Origin: Platynereis dumerilii
Lineage: Eukaryota > Annelida > Polychaeta > Phyllodocida > Nereididae
Direction: 5' to 3'
DNA: 64,000 bases
Assembly: GCA_026936325.1 (NCBI GenBank)
Contig: JAPTHN010000008.1
Span: 14,671,759-14,735,758 of the forward strand
Position 1 is the first letter of the stretch; every line of letters begins with the position of its first letter. The translations under genes were made by a program, and so were the position numbers. Of this stretch, positions 32,893 to 45,449 are shown one piece after another. The notes beneath the pieces are model-generated. The model worked only from the letters and a program-made list of their open reading frames with translations. It ran no database searches and was not told the origin of the DNA.

Positions 32893-34952
32893 ATGAAAAT
32901 GGTGAGATAGTGACGGATGAACAAAAAGTATGCAATATTTTCAATAACTTTTTCCAATGTATTGGATCAGAAATAGGTACTCCCGAAGACAACAATAGGA
33001 CTACACAGGAAATCATAAGCCACTATGACAGACACAGTAGTGTGGAATTGATAAAAGGTAGAATCGTGGGAGATAATAATAGGAGTAGTTTTCTATTTAG
33101 GTTTGTGAGTGAAAAGGAAGTGGCAAAAATAGTTAATACACTCTCAAGCAAAAAGGCAGCAGGTTATGATGAACTGCCTGCAAAACTTATCAAAATGACA
33201 AGTAGGGAAATTATCAAACCCTTGACATTGCTAATTAACAGGTGCATACTCGAAAACAGATTTCCTGACCAAATGAAAAGGGCCAATATTTCACCACTTT
33301 ACAAAAAGAAAGATAAGTTAAATAAAGACAATTATAGATCTGTGAACTTATTGCCAGTTATGTCAAAAATTTTTGAGAGAGTGCTATATGATCAGATTTA
33401 TGAGTACATTGCTCCCTCATTCCATAAACACCTGTCAGGGTTTAGGAAAGGACACAGCTGTCAAGATGTTCTGATTAGAATGACAGAAGATTGGAGGGAA
33501 ACCTTAGACAAGGGATTAAACATAGGAGTCATAGCCATTGACTTGTCCAAGGCATTTGATTGCATGCCACATGGACTTCTTTTAGCAAAGCTCTCAGCTT
33601 ATGGATTCAGTGCTGATGCATGTGAAATGATGAAATCTTATGCAATGAAAAGAGAACAAAGGGTTAAAATAGGAGAGACATACTCTGAATGGGTTCAGAA
33701 CATCAAAGGGGTCCCACAAGGTTCAATTCTAGGCCCCCTGTTGTTCAACATCTTTATTAATGATTTCTTGTTCTCTGACTTTAAAAGTAAAATATACAAC
33801 TATGCAGATGACAATACTCTAAGTTGTGAAGACTATGACCAAGCTGTACTGTGTAGAAAATTAACACAGGACTGTATTAAAGCCATGAGATGGTTTGAAA
33901 TAAACAACATGAAGGCAAATGCCAGCAAGTTTCAATTAATGTTTTTGAGTAGAAACAATAGTCAGGACATTGGGACAATTCAAATTAATGATATTACATT
34001 GGAAATGTCACCCTCAATAAATGTACTGGGAGTAGAAATAGACAAAGAACTTAAGTATAAACAACACATTGATGATACATGCAATAAAATTGCTAAGCAA
34101 ATAAACGCCTTGAAGAGAATTAAGAACTTTTTAGATAAGAGAGCTAAATCAGCCATCTACAACAGTTATATAAGATGTAATTTCAATTACTGCTCTGTTG
34201 TGTGGATGCTTACCAACAACACTGAAATCGAAAAGTTAGAGAGGACAAACAAAAGGGCACTTAGGTTTGTTACTAATAAAGGTCACTTAAGCTATGAAAA
34301 CTTATGTAAAGAAGAGAAACAGCTTAATATATTCAAACATTGTGTGAGATCAGCTGCAGTATCAATGCATAAAATTAGAAAGGGCAGTAGTCCTCAGTAT
34401 GTTAATGAAATGTTCACAGTGCATGAATCACAATATGAAATGCGAGATAACAATAAGTTTTCGCTTCCAACATTTCAAACAATCAGTTATGGGAAGAATA
34501 GCTTTAGATACTTTGGGGCAAAGCTATGGAATAATATTCCTCTAGAAATTAAGAACAAGGACTCACTCAACACCTTCAAGTCTGCCATTACACAGTGGTT
34601 GTTAGGTAATGACTTATCATGCTTATCTATGTTGTGAGTCTACAACAATTGTTTCTCTTTCATTCCAGGACTAATGCCATGAGAGAGCCTTGACGAAATG
34701 GATTATTTTAAAAATAATGAACATTGCCAAGGATTTATCTATATGTAATATAGTTTGAATTTGGACTTTCAAATGCATATGCGAATTTGGACTCTATATA
34801 TGTGTGTGGATTTGGACTCATACAGATGAACTGAATTTGGACTATGATGATATATGACTATCATATTTTAGTAGTGTTGTATTCTGTCGTACAGAAGTTT
34901 GTACTTTTATATATGACGACAATAAATAAACAATTACATACATACATACATA
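32893..34952 (+). mobile_element. 5'-truncated non-LTR retrotransposon (LINE), CR1/Jockey-like group
   Basis: A fragment keeping the reverse transcriptase, its C-terminal region, a 3' UTR of about 300 bases and an AT-rich tail with AATAAATAAA and CATA repeats. The apurinic endonuclease and ORF1 are missing. In-frame sequence before the first start-like codon (HENGEIVTDEQK) matches the linker that normally precedes the polymerase, so the 5' break is near 32893. Direct repeats at the ends were not found. It lies opposite to CASK transcription. Confidence 0.9.
32910..34637 (+). CDS. LINE reverse transcriptase (N-terminally truncated ORF2)
   Basis: Open for 575 codons with no stop. Residue positions below count from the GTG at 32910, which is unlikely to be a true start because the frame is open upstream. 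Motifs in order: SSKKAAGYDELPAKL at about 79-93, NYRSVNLLPVMSKIFERVLY at 141-160, HLSGFRKGHSCQDVL at 174-188, AIDLSKAFD at 209-217 with catalytic D211, GVPQGSILGPLLFN at 267-280, and YADD at 298-301. The C-terminal GAKLWNNIPLEI is typical of CR1/Jockey-type elements of marine invertebrates. The protein would copy LINE RNA at a nicked target, but the endonuclease is absent, so this copy cannot be autonomous. The intact frame suggests a fairly recent insertion. Confidence 0.93.
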   Translation: MTDEQKVCNIFNNFFQCIGSEIGTPEDNNRTTQEIISHYDRHSSVELIKGRIVGDNNRSSFLFRFVSEKEVAKIVNTLSSKKAAGYDELPAKLIKMTSREIIKPLTLLINRCILENRFPDQMKRANISPLYKKKDKLNKDNYRSVNLLPVMSKIFERVLYDQIYEYIAPSFHKHLSGFRKGHSCQDVLIRMTEDWRETLDKGLNIGVIAIDLSKAFDCMPHGLLLAKLSAYGFSADACEMMKSYAMKREQRVKIGETYSEWVQNIKGVPQGSILGPLLFNIFINDFLFSDFKSKIYNYADDNTLSCEDYDQAVLCRKLTQDCIKAMRWFEINNMKANASKFQLMFLSRNNSQDIGTIQINDITLEMSPSINVLGVEIDKELKYKQHIDDTCNKIAKQINALKRIKNFLDKRAKSAIYNSYIRCNFNYCSVVWMLTNNTEIEKLERTNKRALRFVTNKGHLSYENLCKEEKQLNIFKHCVRSAAVSMHKIRKGSSPQYVNEMFTVHESQYEMRDNNKFSLPTFQTISYGKNSFRYFGAKLWNNIPLEIKNKDSLNTFKSAITQWLLGNDLSCLSML

Positions 34953-36437
34953 TTACATGTTAGTAATTCTATAAAATATCACTAAAGATACGGCATTGTT
35001 GGATTTTGTAACTTATAATACTTATAATACTTTTGATTGTTGGACGGGTGAATCTGCCATTCAGCGTTTCTCCTCAAACCGCACGATTCAAGTATGCAGA
35101 TTTTGTCATATTAGCACTACAAGACACAGCAATGCAACATAGAATGCAACATATTGCAAACAACATGCATGCATTTAGGTTTCGGCATTAAAGATCCAGG
35201 GCACGATGCATTAGGCAGACACTTCCAGTGTCATCAACTTGCAGGTTTCGCCTTTCAAGGAGGGCCCGAGCAGCTCAATAGGCTCTGGGAATGCCATTGG
35301 CCAATATTGTGGAGTTTCATTGAGTACTGTTGAGAATGCATTCATTGCAGAGACAAATTTACTAGCAACCTTTCTTGTATGAACCTATGATATGATATGT
35401 GGATCACAGTATTCCTAAGTTTAGGGTTTGAGAGGCAGCCATCTTGTACCCTCAGCAGGCAATTGTCGATATGCAATGCAGCTGTTGACGCTGGGACAAA
35501 AACTGCTGAATACACTTGTGATTGCGCATTACTGATGCTTCGACATTCAACTACTTCGTGTCTTGCGGAAAACACTAAATACGGATGCAATACAGAATGG
35601 AGATTCGATTCAGATGTTTTGTATTTCAGAATTTTCTCTTCGCATTTCTACAACCTTTCGTTTCGGCATTTCCGCCAATTGGTTCCAATTTTCTAGGGTT
35701 GAAGTCTGTGAATCAGTAGAGATTGTGAATTTTGACAAATCTGCATTCGTGTAATTCCATATTCGAGCGGTGTTGTGCCTCATTGGGAGTCATTCCACAG
35801 GCTGAACAGCTAAACAAGCCAGTTAACAAGCCCTTTAAAAAAAATTGTAAATAATCAAATGACATATATATATATATATAAATTTAATTGTGGTAATTCA
35901 GCAAGACACAGCAATTGTGCATTTGATGAGCGGACATTTCAGTATTATGATTTTTTCACATTATCATGATATGCTAAAACACGTGTCTTTCTTACTAGGC
36001 CTATATTTCCTTTCCATCCTAATCACAAGAAATCAGTACTTCAATCAATACGTGCATATATTTTACAAGAATCCATGGATTCAACAATCGACCTAAGTGA
36101 TAGTGAAGATGCTGCTGCCCTACCCAGTCAGGAACATAACAGACATTCATGCTGAGTTTCCAAATTTTGAAATTTCATTAAGTTGTCAGTTTTTTGCACT
36201 TATTTGAAAGTGACAGTGTAAATGAACTTGCTACAGCTCTTTTCCTGACTTTCTCGCAAAATTGAAAGAAATTGTAGGGATAAGGAAACGTAATTGGGGC
36301 CCTAAATTACCAAAGAAATGTCTCATTTGTTAAAAATCTGCCACAGTGGCCAGGCTGAACAGCTGAGCCTTTTGATGCGGAGCAGCTGATTTAATATCAT
36401 ATACTATCAATTTACTGCCACCTTGTGACTTTCTCCT
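34953..36437. other. Intronic stretch without recognised gene
   Basis: Holds a TA dinucleotide run at about 35866-35882. Open frames at 35342-35754 lack recognisable domains. Confidence 0.4.
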
Positions 36438-36499
36438 ATCCTAATGAGCCTACAAGTGCATTTATATGTGACATAAAGCCCCAGTCATCCATCTATGTT
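36438..36499 (+). mobile_element. SINE family A, tail-side fragment in opposite orientation
   Basis: CCTAATGAGCCTAC, AAGTGCATTTAT and GACATAAAGCCCCAGTCATC match the tail end of the family on the + strand. It is the only one of 12 copies in this orientation. Confidence 0.75.
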
Positions 36500-36860
36500 T
36501 GCACTAGCAGTAGATGTCCTGTCCATCTAGGACGATGGATGCTTTGCCTTGCGTCACATTTAGAGCCAGAAGCCATGCCAGCCACTTAAAGTTTAAAATT
36601 ATGGAAGGCAACAAAAAAAACCATACTTTTGAATTTTTTGATTTGAGGAATTGAGTGGAGTTTATAAATTAAAGTTTTTCTGAGTTTGAATCCTTAATTC
36701 AAATTAACTTTGTATTACACAAATTGTGTCTCAAAATCAGTGAAGGTAATTACAGAAACAATGTCATTTCGACTGTACTTGACCATCGATTATGGGACAT
36801 TTCACCGCCAAAAAATAAAACTTGAGACGTTTCACCGCTGATGTAAAACGATCTAAATCA

Positions 36861-36900
36861 ACTCATCACTGCCCTGTGCAACTCATCACTGCCCTGTGCA
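36861..36900 (+). repeat. Perfect 20-bp tandem duplication
   Basis: ACTCATCACTGCCCTGTGCA occurs twice without a gap. Confidence 0.95.
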
Positions 36901-39900
36901 AGCTTTGTGAAGCCCAGAAACATGCAGAGATCAATTACCACCCACACAGACAGCACTTAAACTTGATCTTGTTGTAAATTGTAATCGTTTTTGGCAATTT
37001 ATTGCACCCCCATGCACAGCAGCAATTAAGGTGACTCAACCGTGGTACACTGCACATACTTCTGAGCAGCCTGGTTGCCTAGCAACATAGCGTCACAACT
37101 GCTGCAGGCCCTGAAACAGTTGTGACGTTACCATTTTCTGTTCTCTTTTTTTTTTAACAGCATGGCAGCCAGTAATTTGCTATTTAAATGAGATCTAATG
37201 CAGCTAGAAGCATAATTATTTTTTTATTGAATGCACTAACATCTATTCAATGTTACTTTAAAGTTTCAGCTTCTCAACTTTATCCAAAAAATTTTCTCAG
37301 TTAATTTCAGTCCACTGTGTCAAAAATTGTCTTTATTTATTTAAATTGATACTAGTGAGTTGCCCGTAGATTGGAGGGAACAAAAGAGAATATCATGTAA
37401 GAGATAGACGCAGACAGATGGATAGATAGATAGATAGATATGTGTTTATAAGAAGGCATTGGTATTTGTTTAAGAAAGCTGCAAGCCACCCCCCCCCATG
37501 ATATCAAATGGTGCCGGCCCCCCTTACATGACCCATGAGTAGATTGGAAGGCAATACAATGAAAGATTTGTGATAGGTCTTGCAGTGATGGAAATGGAAA
37601 ATTTTCGTCGGGGGAGCTCTCGGCTGGCGCAACAGCGGAGCAGCATTCCAAATTGTTAAAAAGAGAAAAAATTAGGAATTCAGATTTGATTTTGGCTAAT
37701 TATACATGGAGGACCGAAAAGTTACCATGATTAGGCCTATTATATATTGACCACTGATGATTGGGGGAGCTGTAGCAGGTCATAGCCCCCCCTGTTTTTC
37801 TATCAAGGGAGCTCAGCTGCTCCGAGCTCCCCCCCCCCATTTGCATCTCTGAGGTCTTGTAATGTTGTGTGCACTTATTGAATATTCATAAATGCATAAT
37901 AAAAAGGACTTCAGACAACTGTAGGAAAGTGTGTCAGTGTTGTAAAAGTAATGTGCAAGCAGTTAGACAGGTGTTTGTAAATATACTTCTTTCCTGCCCT
38001 TCCACTCCCTTTGCTGAATGTTTTGAGATCTTTTAAATAAATGAGTAAAGACTTACTGTGGCTGGCATAGCCGCTGCTGCTGTTGCTGCTGCTATGCTGC
38101 AGCAGGTCATATTTAGAATTGTGCGGGAAAAGAAATGACAGTGATTGTCTGCTGCGCAAATAATGTATTTGATGTCAATTAGGATGTAGAAGACTCGGAT
38201 GGGCCTCAAAAGGGGAGAGTTTTGCCGTAGTATGCTGAGGAAGACACAGGGTGAATTAAAAGATTAGGCATTGAGTATAACTTGAGATAAATCCCGTACG
38301 CTATCATTTTAATATAAGAGATTGGCACAGTCATGGTACTGCAGTAAAAAAATGGCTCGGTGAATTTTTTTTATTTTTTGCCATTTGTTTGACAATAACT
38401 TGTTTATGATACAGGCAAATTTTTAAAAAAATCTGTATGATCGTTTTCCTAAAATTTGATTACTGCCAAAATTGATGCATGCAAAATCTGCAATTAATTA
38501 GTGTGTTGGTGCCCTTTAAGCTCTTACAGAAAAAAGTATTTTAACCTTTTTCTTCAAATTTATGGCAAATGTATTGGTGTAAATCCTTGGGAAGACATTT
38601 CTGACATTTTTGTGTGACAAATGCATGTAATGCTTTATTCTGTGGTACATAACCAAAAACTCAATTTATGACTTTTAAGCAGTCATCAGGCAAAACATGT
38701 CGTTACCATGGCAACCAAACGAGTCGGTGAAATTTTTTTGTTTTTCATTTTTGAAATGTATGGGTCCCATAGAGTACCTGTGCAAAATTTTAGAAAAATC
38801 TGTATGATCTAACCACCATGCTTGAGTCACCTTAAGCTCAATAAAATCTTGTGAATTGCAATTAGTTAGCTCTGTCAACTATGTGTTTCAATTATGGAAA
38901 TCAAGTGATTAGGCCTACCTGATTACAGAAAGCCTGTCAGCAAAATAATTTAAATTAACTGATGTTGTGTGATAGCACTTAAGGAAATATTTTTTTCAGT
39001 AGTTTTATGAAATATTATATATTCCATGGAGGAAAGACTGCCATGTGAAAAGCAAACGGTTCATCTCAACAGAAAATCGTGTTAGCTTTCCAAAAAGTGG
39101 TTTGCCATTTTTGCACACCCAATGGTTGTCTGTATGTTATCATTTAAATCCACCAAAAGCTTTCAACAGGAAAAGGTGCGGCGGTGAATCCTATTTTCGA
39201 TTGTTCTTTGGGTGTTTGTGGTTTTGAAACCAATAAATCATGGCCTGACATTTATTAAACTACAAGACAGGCCCCATAACATGTCTTGTTCACAAATTTG
39301 AACTCATTCAGTGAATGACAGGATGTTGACACCTGTCAGTGTGGCAAGAAATATTCGTCCACCGAAATGAATGGTGGCGCCGCCTTGCGTAAATTACGTG
39401 CACATCCGGTTTTGCATAATCAAAACATTGCAATGCAATAATCGTGGATATTCCAGTTTTTCCAAAGTTTTTCAAACGAAAACTTGACGAAATAAACAGT
39501 CAGCCACACGTCATTTATACGGCGGAACAACCACAGAAGGCATTGTTAGTGATAGCATATGAAAAGCAACTGTTCAGGTACATATGAAATCTGTAAACCG
39601 TTACTAAATGACGAAAATTGAGACGAAATTTACGAAATTCGTCGATGTCACATGACTCAAACCAGTTATTGGGCCTCTAACCAATCGACGAGGTCGATTG
39701 AAAAATAGTATGTGGGCATTTCACAGCCAGGCTTTTTGTGTTCCACATATGAAATCTATCTTGTTTTATCAAATTTCGGTGATTTTCAGCTTAGTTGATA
39801 AAACCGAATGTAAAGTTGGTTTATCACGTTTATGGCAATTTCATAATTTCTTTGACTATATTACGTGTGGATATGCCTCAATTGAAGTACACATTGGTCT

Positions 39901-41171
39901 TTTAGATCAGTTATTGCTTCAAATTCACGTTGCAAAAACTTTGAAGGTCAAGTTTGAAGGTTGATGTTTACAGAATATTGATGACATACTAACACAAAAT
40001 GCGCAAAATGGCAAACGTTCTCACATTTCCGGTTGCCTATTGAACACAAAATAGTATTGATCAGATGTTAAATGTTGAACACTGTCGTCCAAAAATATGC
40101 TCAAATAGTATTTGACGATTAACGGCAAAACTTCTGCCTTCTTCAAAACATTTCATAGACAACTGATTATGTTCACTCAAATATGTAACACTACAATAGA
40201 GCGGATGTTTCATGTAAAATATCTGAAACAGTAACAACGATACTTTGATTGAAGGTTCTTGTCAAGTTTTGCATGATCCAATTAAGATTAATACTGACTT
40301 TTTCCAGTTTTCTCGAATGATTAAAATGATGAAGTGAATTAATTAGCATGGACTACAGTGACTAGTGTTCGTGAGACTGAAAGGAGCTCAACTTTTGGCA
40401 GTATTTTTTCACTCTTCACATTACTTTGATTCAAGTTTCCTGTGAAGTTTCGTATGAAGATTTATCTTCACTCGAGAAGTTTTCTTAAGATGATTAGTAA
40501 TTATTACTCTTTAACTAATGAAGATTTCAATGATATCAGATATCATCAGTGCTAAGAGGTTGTTATAGTTTGGCCCATAGGAGTGCTAGAAAAGTTACTT
40601 CTCACAGAATTTCAGTCAACTTTCTTCCGAGAAAGAGAGAAAAGTACTGGCAAAAAGGGAGCTCCTTGCTACCTCATGAATCTTAAGAGACTATGAATCC
40701 CCAAGGACTATCAATTTAAGTGGTTGCCAAATTGGTGAAAGGGCCAGAATAGAAAACAGTTAAATATTCATTAGAAATCATTGGAGATCAAAGCCAAGGC
40801 AGCAGCCATTGAGAAACTAATTAAGATCACAATTCACCAGTGTTGAGTGTAAATAGAACTCACAATTTATTTATGATTGATATGAATTGCTCTTTTGAAT
40901 GCTATAACTCTTGATTTATTTATCATATTAAATTTTATGTTATGATATGAATCATCAAGATCGTATGAATGTCAGTTTATTTGGTTAATCATTAGTCCTC
41001 ATGATGTCTGAAAAGCAACTAAGCCCTCCCACTTTCGTGGATATAACATTAAGGACGGTTGCTCAATGCTCATTTGAAAGTGGTGTGTGTTTGTCAAACA
41101 TAATTCGAGTAATTTTGGTATGTAAAATATGAATTCACATATCACAGGGAGGTTGCTTATGAGAAGCGATG
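36901..41171. other. Long intronic stretch without recognised gene
   Basis: Contains a GATA run at 37420-37440, a CTG-rich patch at 38070-38106, and a diverged direct repeat (about 38330-38520 and 38700-38870) sharing AAAAATCTGTATGATC and CTCGGTGAATTTTTTT-like words. GGGGGAGCT words near 37610 and 37810 may be MITE debris. No exon was recognised. Confidence 0.4.
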
Positions 41172-41232
41172 AACATTGGACGATAGGGGCTTTACATCCT
41201 AAATTTATATACATAGAACAGGAGGGGGCATG
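41172..41232 (-). mobile_element. SINE family A, tail-side fragment
   Basis: GATAGGGGCTTTACATCC and ACAGGAGGGGGCATGG fit the tail-side body. It stops where a family D repeat begins. Confidence 0.6.
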
Positions 41233-41402
41233 GCTGAAAAAGTAGGGAATCCAGGCGTGTCGTTGCCTTAAATTTCTAAATCTCACCGGAAATCTTTGAA
41301 GAAAGGTCCAATTTTTTTACTTAGAAGCAGTCGTTTTACTTGCGACCATTCACAGGAAATGCTCACAGAAAGGGAGTTTGTCAGGACTAGGAATTAAATC
41401 AC
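41230..41402 (+). repeat. Repeat family D, copy 3
   Basis: GGCTGAAAAAGTAGGGAAT, TTTGAAGAAAGGTCCAATTT and CTTGCGACCATTCACAGG align with the other copies. Confidence 0.65.
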
Positions 41403-43140
41403 CATACAATGTATATTGTGTAGTCATTCAAAACTGATAGTCAGTCCTATATTATGATATTATGACTTTTTTCTTAAACATATCAACTTTTTGTTCTACT
41501 GATAATAAGAAGAACTGGAAAAACTAACACAAAATTGATAGTTGAATATGTATAGACCTATATTTCCCAGTTGATAAAAAATGCGAAGATGTGGAACTTC
41601 AAATGTTGATCGTAAATCATAAATCAATAGTGAAAATGTTATCGTAAAATGTCACCACTATGTAAAAGTTCAGTTAACGATTATCATTTAGTCGTCTATA
41701 CAAATATTGTATACAAATGTGATTGTCAAAACGCCATTCAAAAAGTGTAATATTCCTTATTCCTAACCTTTACTGAGTAAAGCTGAACTCTGAAGTCCAG
41801 CATTAGTAAAATATTTTAGATTAGTAGAAACTATGACAACTTGTAGTTACTTCTTTGGAGTGATATGACCTCTGTTGAAGATTATTTAGGTGTTAAATGT
41901 TGATATGTTATCTAAAACTTGACATAATCATTGAGTAATCTGGAAACTACTGTATAGCACTTAACATTTTTTGTGTAAAGTTATTTAGTAAATCTATGAC
42001 TCTTAACCATATTTTCTCTTTCTGAACGGTTCTTATCAGTGAAAATAAACATGGAGAAGAGTTCCTTATCGTAAAACAAGTTTGGGTCTACTGGGTGTAC
42101 TCTTTAGCACATTCAGTGGTTTTAACTGGTTTACTGTGTTAGTATGGATGATATTAGTATACTTTTGTTGCATAGGCCTATATAGATGTAGTCAAGGTCT
42201 AGAAAGAATGCAGCATTTTCTGTAGCAGATCTTTCGCACCTTCTCGTAGGACTCACAAAATGTTTGTATTCTCTTTAATTTTTAGCCCTTCAGCGTGTTT
42301 GACAGGCAAATGTAATCAGTCAAGGAAATTACCATCTGCTCATGACAACCAGCCCCACATGACACTCACCCAAGCACTGTCATCTCTCTCTCATGACCTT
42401 CTCAAAGTGTCATGGCCCAGCCATGACTTAAGCAGTGCTCAAAATCATCTTTGACAGGCTATTTAAAAATAACTGCTGCTACTATCACTTCAAAACTTGG
42501 CAAAAAGTTGTATCACAGTATCAACTAACTATTTAAATTTTGGCAGGCTTATCCATTACATAATGAGGAAAAGAACCCGAAGGCTCCAGAGAATTTAGGG
42601 ATTTGTCATCAGCTGCTGATGACTTTGTGGTATCTCGCGAAATTGGATAGAATATGTCCCGCTACTATCATGCTACTGTGTGATGAGGATGGGTGCGCAG
42701 AGATCAGACTTTCTTTTGATACCCAACTCATCAACCCCACACACTCAATCATCCTGTCAGGGCCAGGACTTAGCTGGAATTGCAATTGTCATCATGTGAT
42801 GGTAATTTCCCTGACTGGTAATGCTATCACTAAGATTTATTTACTAATTGATAATTATGAGAACTTGAGAAGGGTCGAAGTATCTCGAATCCTAGGTTTT
42901 TTCTTTTTGGCACTCAAGATGTTATCAATATGTTGCATCTTACAGAAGATATCTGCACCATCAATATATTCTTCAAAACACATTTTGGCAAAAAAACTTT
43001 ATATTGCTTAGATTGTGATTCTGTCATTGTGGTATAATTAGCAAGTTTCTCAGCGATTCAGGTTGCCAAAGCCCAATCTTCATTATTTCGACAGATAGAC
43101 TAATCCTTTATATTCAGCAAGAACAGAACTACACTCTGGC
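41403..43140. other. Intronic stretch without recognised gene
   Basis: AT-rich sequence. A + strand frame at 42619-43011 shows no known domain and its end has satellite-like words. Confidence 0.4.
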
Positions 43141-43149
43141 AATAACATT

Positions 43150-44371
43150 GGTTGTGATGTCAAACATTCTGTCATCTCTGACTAATTCGGAAATTCCTTT
43201 AAGATTTGTCAAATCTGACTTTTGTGACTGTATTTATCAATGTTTATCGATATGCAAGATTTCACAGAAGACAAACACATCTTTGGCAATGAGCACTCTC
43301 AGTCACTTCAACGACGTCTTAGACCGTGCATTAAAGATTCGCTCATTGGTCATCACTGAATAATTGCATGATTCTCTGTGTTTCATGTTTATCAATGCCA
43401 ATGGTCCAATCTTCTGTTTCTTGTGGCGATTCTCAATATTTTTCGATACAATATCTAACTCAGATCTTCCGCACTGTAAATATACTGATAAATATATTAA
43501 AACTTCATCTTTGACGAGACAGCATAGAATTCTGACCATGTCTTTGATTGTGGTGCCAAAGATTCTGTCATCCCTGAAAAAATATATCATTAATTTCTCC
43601 ATGATTCATTATCAGCTGATCATCTATTAATGTTACTAATGCCAATGGTAGAGTTTTCAACATACAAGATCTCACTGATGACTTCCGCCCCATTGATATA
43701 CTGATACATCTTGCCCAATAGGAATATATGTTGGTCTGAGTACTTCTGACAAGGTCTTAGATCATAATGTCGAAGATTCTGTCATCTCTGAAGAATTAGT
43801 AAGTATGTGAGCAGCTGAGTTTCTCTAAGATTCATGATATCAATCCCAGAGGTCGAATCTTCTGAGAATATTTATTGACGTGCCAGATCTCACTGTTCAA
43901 TATACGGATAATTATATTAACTCAGCATCTTTGGTGAGACCACATAGCGTTCTGACAATGTCTTAGATTGTGATGTGGAAGATTCTGTCATCTCTGAATA
44001 ATTCCTAAGTTTCTCTATGATTCATGTTATCAATGCCAATGGTCCAATCTGAGAATATCTGATTTTTGTGGAAGTACTCAATATCTATCTATACAAAAGA
44101 TCTCACTGATGACTTCCGCCCCGTCAATATACTGATACATCTTCCGCAATAGGATTACATACAATTCCAAGTACTTCTTACATTACAAGGTCTGAGATCA
44201 TGATGTCGAATATTCTGTCATCGCTGAATAATTAGTAAGTTTCTCTATGATTCATGATATCAATCCCAATGGCAAAGGTCAAGTCTTCTGACAATATTTA
44301 TCAATGTGCAAGATCTCACTGTTCAAAGACTTCCGCACTGTCGATATATGGATGGGCCTAATAATATTAAC
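43150..44371 (+). repeat. Tandem array of about 220-bp units, left part
   Basis: The phrase GATTCTGTCATCTCTGAATA recurs near 43165, 43562, 43778, 43981 and 44213. Other fixed words are TTTCTCTATGATTCATGTTA, ATCAATGCCAATGGTCCAAT and ATGACTTCCGCCCC. Units vary from about 200 to 400 bases. No coding pattern; the array resumes at 50503 after the GC-rich insertion. Confidence 0.85.
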
Positions 44372-44699
44372 TTTGGGTCCTCCCCTATCGGGATAGGACC
44401 TATCTCTATGAGCTCATGGCCCACAGACTTATTGTCACTCATCTAAGAGAGTGACAACGCTTACTTGTGCATTTATCTTCTCAAACAAGCGTTTACGCTT
44501 GTCACAGCCGAGATTTTAAATTTGGCGCCACCGCCAGACCACCTAATCTCCCATGATCCCTTGCGCCTAGACTTCCTCTACTTCGAGGCGGAACGCAAGG
44601 ACATTCCACCGAGGGGAGGTGGGTGGGAAACTCAAGTAATAAGTCTGTGGGCCATGAGCTCATAGAGATAGGTCCTATCCCGATAGGGGAGGACCCAAA
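44372..44699. mobile_element. 328-bp MITE with palindromic ends, adjoining the large element
   Basis: Outer inverted repeats of about 62 bases start TTTGGGTCCTCCCC and include CTCATGGCCCACAGACTT. The outermost 26 bases are themselves partly self-complementary (GGTCCT and AGGACC). From 44413 to 44579 the sequence is identical over 167 bases to the reverse complement of 50324-50490, the right end of the large element. It contains stem-loops TTGTCACTC/GAGTGACAA and ACAAGCGT/ACGCTTGT. The short interior has no coding capacity. Confidence 0.85.
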
Positions 44700-44769
44700 C
44701 TCTATCTTCGCTCATGGCCCACAGACTTATTGTCACTCATCTAAGAGAGTGACAACGCTTACTTGTGCA
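44699..44769. repeat. Left 71-bp terminal inverted repeat
   Basis: Exact complement of 50432-50502. The last bases, CTTGTGCA, precede a G, giving a CAG that could act as a splice acceptor on the + strand. Confidence 0.95.
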
Positions 44770-44822
44770 GATTCACAAAGTGGAGGAGGGAATGGAACCC
44801 GCAAGGAACAAAGGGGCATTGA

Positions 44823-45449
44823 CACCAAGTACAGAGCAAAAACACAGTTGCTGCTGCCAAGGGAGCCCATGGTGGGGTCTGGCGTGAGTGCAAAGGCATC
44901 AAGACTATCACCCAGAAGCATCCAAGCCCAGGGCACTACAAAGCCTGGGAAGGAGGCGGGGACAGGTACGAAGCCCGTTTCAGTGCCGCTAACAGGGACT
45001 GGAAACTGGGCGAGGCAAAAGCCAACCAAGCCAGTAGGCAGATAGCCAGAACTCGGAAGGCAGGCCTAAAGAATGCCATGAAGAGAGCCACGGGGGGCCC
45101 CCATACACCGGACACTAGGAGGCCGGTGCAAGAGGGGGCACCCCAAACGGGCAAGAGATTGTGCCGGGGACGGGCAACAACCAGAAATCACCCGGCGCAC
45201 CGAGCCAGGAGGCTCAGGGCCGGGAGGCAGCACGTGCTGCAGGCAGCTCGGGGGCCCGTCCCCCGGAGGGACACCCCCCCCCCTTTTGCAAGCTCAGGGC
45301 ACAACCAGGCCGGAGCAAGCAGGAGGCAGAAGACCAGGGCCAGTACCCGCACAGGGAACTGGACCCCTAGCTGGAGAGCGACCGACAGTAGAGACTGCAT
45401 AGGGCAGGGGAAGAGCAAAGCTGGGAACTCGCCCGCAACCGCAGTCTGA
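44823..45449 (+). pseudogene. Possible degraded coding segment of the large element
   Basis: This frame is open from a stop at 44820 to 45449. Its first 85 or so residues have a balanced, protein-like composition with aromatic, acidic and basic residues, for example HGGVWRECKGIKTITQKHP, YEARFSAANRDWKLGEAKAN and RTRKAGLKNAMKRA. After about 45090 it turns into the Gly/Pro/Arg-rich composition of the T-poor core. There is no ATG in the convincing part. It could be a last exon, since the inverted repeat ends just before a CAG. I recognise no domain. Confidence 0.3.
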
